Shown here: piece after piece, positions 57,140-64,000 of the stretch
How the letters are laid out: every line of letters starts with the position of its first letter
How positions within the stretch are numbered: position 1 is the stretch's first letter
Assembly (NCBI RefSeq): GCF_024586455.1
Contig: NC_065920.1
Span: 71,518,821 to 71,582,820, forward strand
DNA: 64,000 bases
Direction of reading: 5' to 3'
Origin: Bactrocera neohumeralis
Taxonomy: Eukaryota; Arthropoda; Insecta; Diptera; Tephritidae
Notes under the pieces: model-generated
Databases searched by the model: none
What the model was told of the DNA's origin: nothing
What the model saw: only the letters and a program-made list of their open reading frames with translations
Translations under genes and position numbers: made by a program

Positions 57140-58745
57140 AAAACAAGTAAGGAAGTGCTAAATTCGGATGTAGCCAAATATTTTATACGCTTGCAAAGAT
57201 CAGATCAAAAACCGGGGAATTCCTTCAGGCGCTGGAAGACAGTTCGAAAATCTTAAGCTTCTTCTAGCTAAATACTCCATACCCGATTCAATTCACTTTT
57301 GACACACAGACGTGCTATTATCAGGAAAGAATTATATACGAACTACAATTATATGTTTCACACATATGCGGTATCTAGGGCTTGAAAAGTTTTGGCTCGA
57401 TTTGGACAATTTTTGGTCAAACTTCAAAGGTACTATTCGTGCAAAGATTTATCTCTTTGCTTCTTACTTTGTATACTGGAAAATGAAAGAATCAAATGGA
57501 ACTTAAAATTGTGTTATATGGGAAGTAGTTAAATGTTCTCCATTTTCACACTGAGGCATCTCTTCTTCTTCTTTATTGGCATAGACACCGCTTACGCGGT
57601 TATAGCCGAGTTTAACTGTACAACAGCGAACCAGTCGTGTCAGATCCTTCTTCACTTGGTCTTTTTAACGGTGTGAATGTTTTCCTAGCTAACGTAGCCG
57701 CTGTCTCTCAATTCGCTGAACTATGTTAATGCCGTCGTATATCTCCACAGCTCATCATTCCATCGCACAAAGGGCCATAAATCTTCCGCTGAACAATACT
57801 CTCACTCTAAACGTCGACTCATCAGATGTCATCGCCCACGCCTCTGCAATATAGCAGGACGGAAATAATTTGTGTTTGTTTGTCGAGAGAGGACTTCATT
57901 TCTCAATTGCCTATTCAGTACGAAATACTTAGCACCTGTTGGCAAGAGTTATTCTGCGTTGGGTTTCGAGGATGACATTGTTGTTGCTGTTAATACTGGT
58001 TCTAAGTTAGACGAAATTATCTACGACTTCGAAGTTATGGCTGTCGACAGTGACGTGGAAGCCAAGTCGTAAGTGCGATGACTGTTTGTTTAATGACAGG
58101 AGATATTTCGTCTTGCCCTCATTCACTACTAGACCCATTTACTTCACTTTCATATCCGATCTGGGAAAAGCAGAGCTAACGGGGCAGCTGTTGAAGCCAA
58201 TGATACCAATATTATCGGCGTATGCCAGCAGCTGTGCACTCTTATAAGAGAATCTACCTTCGAATTAACACTAAGACATAAGAATGTTAACATAATGTCA
58301 TCTTCTTAGTTTGTATGAAATGGTGAAGCAGGTTTTGAGATAGTATGTACTTTCACCTAAAAGAGGACGTTACCAAGCTCATCGTCCAATTTTTATGCCA
58401 GCTCGCGTAAAGTCCTCTCATACCATTTCGGGGTTAACATTTAATGCCGCTGGCTTATTTAACAGTACCATTATATAGTGATTGAGTAGATTATGATCGA
58501 ATTTCATTCATATTCACACTGTCACTTCATAAGCTTTCGTTTAATGGCGTTTTGTGGGCGTGGCAGTGGCTTACGCTGCTGAGAAAAATGTGCACTAGGT
58601 TTATATAAAGTTTTACCCAAGTTAGAGTATACATACATAGACGGACGGTCAGTCAGCCGTATTTGAACTCGTCTCTTTATCCTGATCGTTTAAATATACA
58701 TAACCCAATGTCAATGATTTTCGTCAATCTCGCAAAACGACGGCC
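57140..58745 (+). repeat. Dispersed repeat family D, interrupted copy
   Basis: Starts ACAAGTAAGGAAGTGCTAAATTC and ends with GGACGGTCAGTCAGCCG, CCTGATCGTTTAAATATACA, as in 27006-29300. A LINE piece (57555-58260) is inserted in it. Confidence 0.65.
57555..58260 (-). mobile_element. LINE 3' half, antisense
   Basis: Same LINE type as 1481-2345, reversed: the plus strand begins with the complement of the 3' tail (GGCATAGACACCGCTTACGC). The minus strand includes VLLYCRGVGDDI-like text and a YADNIGIIG box (YADD changed to YADN). Broken frames. Confidence 0.75.
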
Positions 58746-59785
58746 GTTTAATTCTCTTTATTTTTGGAAATAGGAAAATGTTACACGGAGCCATGTCTGG
58801 CAAAATGCAGATTGGGCCATTGTTTCAGCATTGTTTACATATCGGTTCAGTACAAACAGTTCCATCAGTTTACTTTTAAACTCAAAACGAAAATTTTAAA
58901 ATTTGCTTGAGTGATTACTCGGAAACAAATCCATTAATCACTATCAATTTTTTTACCATTTTTTCAATCTGATCAAAACTTGAAACAAGGTAGTCAAAAA
59001 CGACCAAATTTTTTGGTAAAATTTTTTTACTTCTTTTCGATAGTGGATTATTGAAGGGACAATATCTTCCAACAGAGATTGTGCAGTTCTCAAAAACAGA
59101 TTATTTTACGTTGTCACACAAGGCATGTCTTTTAAATCCATAACCATATAGCTTCAAAGCTTAATATTCTTAAGAAATCTTTTGCAAGGCCTTTGATTTT
59201 TGATATGAAGTGACTTTATGTAGTCATCGTTATCTTACAACTTCAACTTGCTTTAAAATAAATTCCGGAAAAGTCTGCACTCTATTGTTTCCAAATGGGA
59301 TCACAGAGATCATTGTGTAATGCCATTCTTAAACAAAATTTACAACAAAAAAAAAATATCAACTCGAAATGAATATCTTCTTATCACTGTCATTCCATCA
59401 ACACATAACCTCAATACCAGATAAACACAAACAGCACAATCATTGAAGACAAATGATAAATAAATGAAAATCTGCAGGAAAGAAGCAAGCAAATTTTAAA
59501 GGACAAAGTTTAAATAGCATTCGACAATAAACATACCCACACAAGTGAGTAAAAATACTGTGTGCAAAATAGAAGCGGCAATTTTCAAATCTGCAATAAG
59601 AACAAGAAAAGCATCGATGCCTCCTGGTTGTAAGTGAGAGTGTAACTCAGCCTATTAGCCAGCCAATTTTGCCAGCTTTTCTGCAAGCATTTTTGGCAAA
59701 CAAGATTTGTTGTAAAGATACTTACATAAAGGTATATATATGTGTATAAACAGATATAATAGAGGTAGAGATATACCTACATAAA
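58746..59785. other. AT-rich spacer, no gene
   Basis: Nothing recognised. Confidence 0.35.
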
Positions 59786-60003
59786 TACTGCGGGCAAAAA
59801 CTAGTAAGACTTTTTAATGTCACTGAAAACTATTCCGAAAATTGACTTTAACAACTGTTTCGAGGATTTAATTTTTTTCCATCTTTTCGACACAAGTCTT
59901 TTAGGGCCAAGGGGAATTACTTTGAGGGCGAAGACAGAGATTATGAATAATAAATGAAAATTTTTAAAATTATCAATAAAGTCTTACTATTTTGTGCTCA
60001 TAG
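59786..60003 (+). mobile_element. Mariner MITE, about 218 bases
   Basis: The ends GGGCAAAAACTAGTAAGACT and, from the right, GAGCACAAAATAGTAAGACT pair in inverted orientation. The interior keeps only the transposase C-terminus (GNYFEGEDRDYE, then stop) and a short 5' piece. The same end occurs at 50593. Confidence 0.7.
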
Positions 60004-60199
60004 TATTATATTGTATATACATACATACATATGTATAAATTTATGTATGTGTAACGACATGTTATATGTGATGATGTGTGCGAAAGTATATGCTGGCTTT
60101 GGAAAATTTAAAACTTTCTGTATCAGCCCTCATATTGAAGGGATGCTGGGATCAACCAGTGGTAGGCAGCGTGTGTGGCATTCACCAAATTTGCGCTGA

Positions 60200-60765
60200 C
60201 AGAGTGTGGGTTGTTGTTTGTGTCTACCATACATACATACATGTATGTATATGTATTTTTGGGGATTTTTGGTGTTTTATGTGTATTGTCTGTGAAGCCT
60301 TGAGCTTAAGACTCATTTGCCTCCACAAGCATATTTTCTCATGTGTGGATTTGTTGTATACAACAACAATTTTGTTTTCAAAAATCCAAAAAATGTAGAC
60401 ATTTGTTAACAGCAAACTGGGATGGTTATATCGTCTTGCTGCTGGAATATGCTTACCTGGTAAAGTGATTTTTTCGAATTTTTATTTCGAGCAATTTTTC
60501 TTAAAAAATTTTTTCTTGTAAATTAAAAAAGTTTGTACAGTGTTGTTTGTGTTCCTGATAAGTGTTCATTTGTATATTTGAAGCAGGCTTTTCGAGTAAG
60601 TGGGACACGTTTTGTATATATTACTCAGATGTTTACTACAAAAATATTTACTGTTATTTATACCAAGCGTTTAATAGCCTTTTCGGATTAAGTACACTGT
60701 ATTGTGATTCTGTTTTCAGCTCTTTTGTTTTTGGTTTAGTAATTTACAACAAATCTGCTATGTAA
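60200..60765 (+). repeat. Dispersed repeat family G, copy 3
   Basis: Full core plus a longer right part: TTTATACCAAGCGTTTAATA and CTGTATTGTGATTCTGTTTT, shared with copy 4. It ends where the antisense LINE begins. ACAT microsatellite lies just to its left (60000-60060). Confidence 0.7.
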
Positions 60766-62900
60766 TACCCATACCTCCGAAACTAACTGAAGAGATGTTG
60801 TTTCCACCTCATCTTCGTCCATACAGCTTCTGCAAATGGCGTCTGTTAAGATTCCCAACCTCTAGGACAATGGCCTGTTAAAAGCCCCACACCTAAGAAC
60901 AGGCTAGTCTTACTGATGGCAAAGATATCACTAGATCTCCTACAATCGATTTTAGGTCAAAAGTCTTTTGTGAGAACGCATGTACTGTTTGCGGTACAGC
61001 GCTGGCCAAGCTTTCGCAAAACCCAGCTATCTGGTAGTAGAACGCAAGAGGATAAGGGAGCATCGACTCTCTCCTATTCTACAAACTGCGGTTCTAAGGT
61101 GCCTTTCTTTACTACCTCATCAGCTTCAATAATTTCCTGCGATGCAGCTATGGCCCGGCATTCACACCAGTCTAATCACAAAGACACTCTATGCTATTGA
61201 TACCGAGGTTCGAGACTCTCGTCCAACCCTCAACGCACTGTAAATGAGTTGAAGGCTAGTCCTGCTATCTGAGTTGATGTTCATTTCCCTGAAGGAGGCT
61301 GCAACCTCGGTTTGGAAGAAACTGCAATAGTCAGAAGTCTGAAGCTCAAGCAGATCGACCGGGATCCATAGAAGAGGAGAGAGAACACTACCTTGTGGGG
61401 TACCAGCTGCATGACACCTAAACAGTCTGTTGCAGCTGTGCTGGTAGGATTCCATTCGGTCCCGCGAACTTGAAAAGTTTGAACAAATTTATCGCACAGG
61501 TCAAGTGTGGTTCATCCAGAAGGTCGACAAAGGCCGACAAATCATCTTGTAGCTCTCCGAGAGATATCCCCCAAGAGGATATTTTACTCGGGAAGTGAGC
61601 ATCTCAAATGTAGCTTCATTGTTTAGAACCCACTTCCCATTTTCGTCCTTAAGATAACCCGGAAACCGTGGTTTTTGCGAGAATACTCCTCAACTTAGAG
61701 GACTCATGGCAGCACTCCACTTTTTCGCAGAAGCTTTTCCATGATTTCCTCTTTGCTTTTCTTGACTCGGATTTGTATATTGCAAGTCGCGTTTTATACA
61801 ACGCCCAGTCGTCAGTTGACCCACTCCTACGGACTTTGTAGAATACAAAGAATACGTCTACAGGACGTTTTGATTTTCGAGAGTTCCATAATTCACCAAA
61901 GAGGTTTCTATCTGCCCTTCGGGGTGTTCAGTGGACAGGAGCTTTCCAGTGCAGTCTTGCCGGTCCACTAGTTTGAGATTAGTGGATTCCGTTCAAGGTT
62001 AGAATGTACAAGAGTTTCCCCTAATTCAAATAAAAAGGTTTTCGCTAACAACGAGGTCAAAGAGCAGCTCACCTCTGCTATTAGAGTCCGAGCTGCCGGA
62101 GAACTGGTTGCACCTCATCGTCGTGCGCCATGTATGCAGAAATTAACTAGAAATTTCCGGGGTCGTACTCCAGTTTTGTCGTCATTATATGGATAAAAAA
62201 AACCCGTTAATTAGTATCAGACCATCATACAGGCTATGGTTCTACCTGCATTGTTGATCGCCAGCAGCGTATGACTATTCGTCCTCACTCCAGACTAAAG
62301 ACTACCCTCTCGAACCCATAACTTACGGCTCCCTTGGTTTTGCTCTTGAGGATTGACGTACTCCGCATTTAGAATAATCAGCGCTGGCCCATATGGTTCC
62401 TTGCTTCGCCACCTGAAAGACTTCATCCTTGTATAGGAGAGCCCATCGTTCATCGGCACATCTAATGAGCTTATGAAGCCTATAGTGTCATCCGGCACTC
62501 TCACATCTAGAGGTGGCCCAGGGTTTTCTCTGACCACCGTCAGGAAGAGAGGTTCCAAGGTTATCTCAGTGTCGAGGCCAAGGCAACCATTGACATACGT
62601 CCTTATGTGGCACTACGTTCAGAGCCGACCAGCGCAGAAGAGGAGGCGACGGGAGGGAACGTGCTCTGAACGCTGGCAGGGTTTTAACGGGACGAGAGCA
62701 GTTGCGACATTAGCCTGCCAGCCATTTCTGATGAATGCCACCTCATCATATCAGGTGTCAGAATGTCGAAATCACCAGCCCAAGGTTCTACCAAATCCTA
62801 TAGAGTTAATCCTACTTACAAACCAGTTCCAAAGCTAAAGTTATTCAGGAGTTGAAAGGCCGTGGAGGCAGAAGGTCATTTAGCATTACCCAGGATGCAG
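60766..62900 (-). mobile_element. R1-type LINE, antisense, with internal deletion
   Basis: Read from 62900 down, the minus strand gives an endonuclease piece (SSDSNSRGELLFDLVVSENL, about 62100-62030), connecting text, then AGTPQGSVLSPLLW of the reverse transcriptase (about 61410). This joins almost directly to RNase H text (YCSFFQTEVAASFREMNINS, DSRTSLQLIYSALRVG). Next come GVGLLTGHCP and the Cys-rich end (FCRSCMDEDEVETTS) at about 60840. The palm with YADD is deleted. Frames are broken in the connecting regions. Confidence 0.75.
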
Positions 62901-62917
62901 CAACTTGGAGGCGACCC

Positions 62918-63335
62918 TCTCCTGTGTGGATTTGTTGTATGCAACAACAATTTTGTTTTCAAAATTCCAAAAAATTTAGACACTTGTTAACAGCAGAATG
63001 GTTATACCGTCTTGCTGATGAAATATGCTTACCTGGTAAAGTGATTTTTTCGAAATTTTTATTTCGCCGAATTTTTTAAACAATTTTTTTTATTTTTAAT
63101 TTTTTCTTCTAATTTAAAAAGTGTTGTTTGTGTTTCTGAAAAGTGTTCATTTGTATGTATAAAGCAGATTTCTCGGGTATGTGGCACACGTTTTGCACAT
63201 ACTCATATTTGTTTACGTACATACATACATATACATATATTACAAAAAAATTTTCTGTCATTTATACCAAGAGTTTAATAAACTTTCCGAATGAACTAAA
63301 CTGTATTGTGATTCGGTTTTCAGTTGGTTTGTTTT
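62918..63335 (+). repeat. Dispersed repeat family G, copy 4
   Basis: Starts inside the family at GTGTGGATTTGTTGTATGC and runs to CTGTATTGTGATTCGGTTTT, the same right end as copy 3. Like copy 3, it directly abuts antisense LINE DNA. Confidence 0.7.
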
Positions 63336-64000
63336 AAACTACTCTAACAACCTTCCGCCCAAAGCTTTGATCCATCTGTAAAGAAGCCACTGCCCCTCTT
63401 TTCCAACTGCTTCTTACCACCCATAGTTCCCTCGTCGGTATACGGGCAGAGTAGGAAAAGCCAGGGTTCGGTTTGGCGACTCCATGACCTAAGTGATTCG
63501 CTTTAAGTCAAAGTGTTTGAGGATATCCGAGTGTTCAGATACGAGCTATGGTTGGAGTGGACCTTAGTGCACCAAACGCGCTGATAAGCGCCGCCTGTGG
63601 AACCCTCTCGAGTTTCTTTGTAAGTGTAGTATTTTCTAGAGCCTTTCACCACATAAAGATTTCATAAAACATAGTGGACTTGACTATGGTGACATAGAGC
63701 CAGAGGACAATTTTAGGTGACAGACCCTACCTTCGATATTCGTCCTCTAAGAAAGCTTCCTGTCCAGAATGAACACTAGATATTACACTGTATCTGCAGT
63801 TTACAGGCGGATAAAAAAACTCTACTAAAACGCATAAACTCTCCAGTGTAGTTTTGCACACCTAGATGAAGTCTTCGACCCAACCGTCCATTTTGTATTC
63901 CTTGGTTTGGCACATCTTTAAAAATTTGTTCGAGGCTGAGGACAGAGTCGCCGGTTGACGAGCCGCATCCAGAATTGGCTATGTCCGAGAGATTCGAGTC
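63336..64000 (-). mobile_element. R1-type LINE fragment, antisense, runs off the window
   Basis: The minus strand reads EKRGSGFFTDGSKLWAEGC (RNase H start, DGS motif) at about 63400. Further right is CKLQIQCNI-like text of the region between reverse transcriptase and RNase H. It is a separate copy from 60766-62900, because it resumes at an earlier point of the protein. Confidence 0.65.

Noticed and set aside
62473..62838. 121-codon plus-strand frame
   Set aside because: Overlaps antisense LINE DNA and is most simply its shadow.
1..64000. CRISPR arrays, operons, tRNA and rRNA genes
   Set aside because: No regular spacer-repeat pattern, no cloverleaf with intact boxes and no rRNA text was recognised; the spliced genes show eukaryotic DNA.

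Overview
The window looks like nuclear DNA of a higher fly, most likely a tephritid fruit fly. The reasons are: (i) compact genes with 60-90 base GT-AG introns whose products match fly families (amd, DUF1091); (ii) a dense load of mariner, Tc3-like, piggyBac-like and non-LTR elements; (iii) AT-rich spacers carrying dispersed repeats that I recall as common in tephritids. The last point is memory, not a search. No rRNA, tRNA or CRISPR was recognised.

The host genes are few. Region 1 (about 2.3-19.5 kb) holds two tandem minus-strand copies of an amd-like gene. amd encodes a PLP enzyme of the aromatic amino acid decarboxylase fold, assigned as 3,4-dihydroxyphenylacetaldehyde synthase. Each gene (2593-4262 and 12255-14014) has three exons at identical positions and an open frame. 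They sit in a large direct duplication (about 2265-8625 and 11930-19500) that also carries non-coding flank, one dispersed repeat and an antisense R1-type LINE. Both copies have the Asn that marks aldehyde synthases, but unusual residues follow the PLP lysine.

Region 2 (about 19.5-35 kb) has no convincing host gene. It is a graveyard of mariner, DUF4817-type and LINE fragments, dispersed repeats and AT-rich spacer.

Region 3 (about 35-45 kb) is a cluster of small secreted DUF1091 proteins. Two intact genes (35176-36243 minus, 38313-39424 plus) stand head to head in a diverged inverted duplication with arms of about 1.5 kb. A mariner copy lies in the spacer, and the same TTAA-flanked element sits in the first intron of both. 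A third intact gene lies at 44295-45005, and a broken exon at 40730-40903.

Region 4 (about 45-64 kb) is again repeats: DUF4817-type and Tc3-like transposons, several MITEs, tandem arrays of about 154 bases, and antisense R1-type LINE pieces up to the right edge. All transposase genes seen are broken, deleted or incomplete. Repeat boundaries are read by eye and may be off by tens of bases; the exon boundaries of the four host genes were checked for frame and splice dinucleotides.
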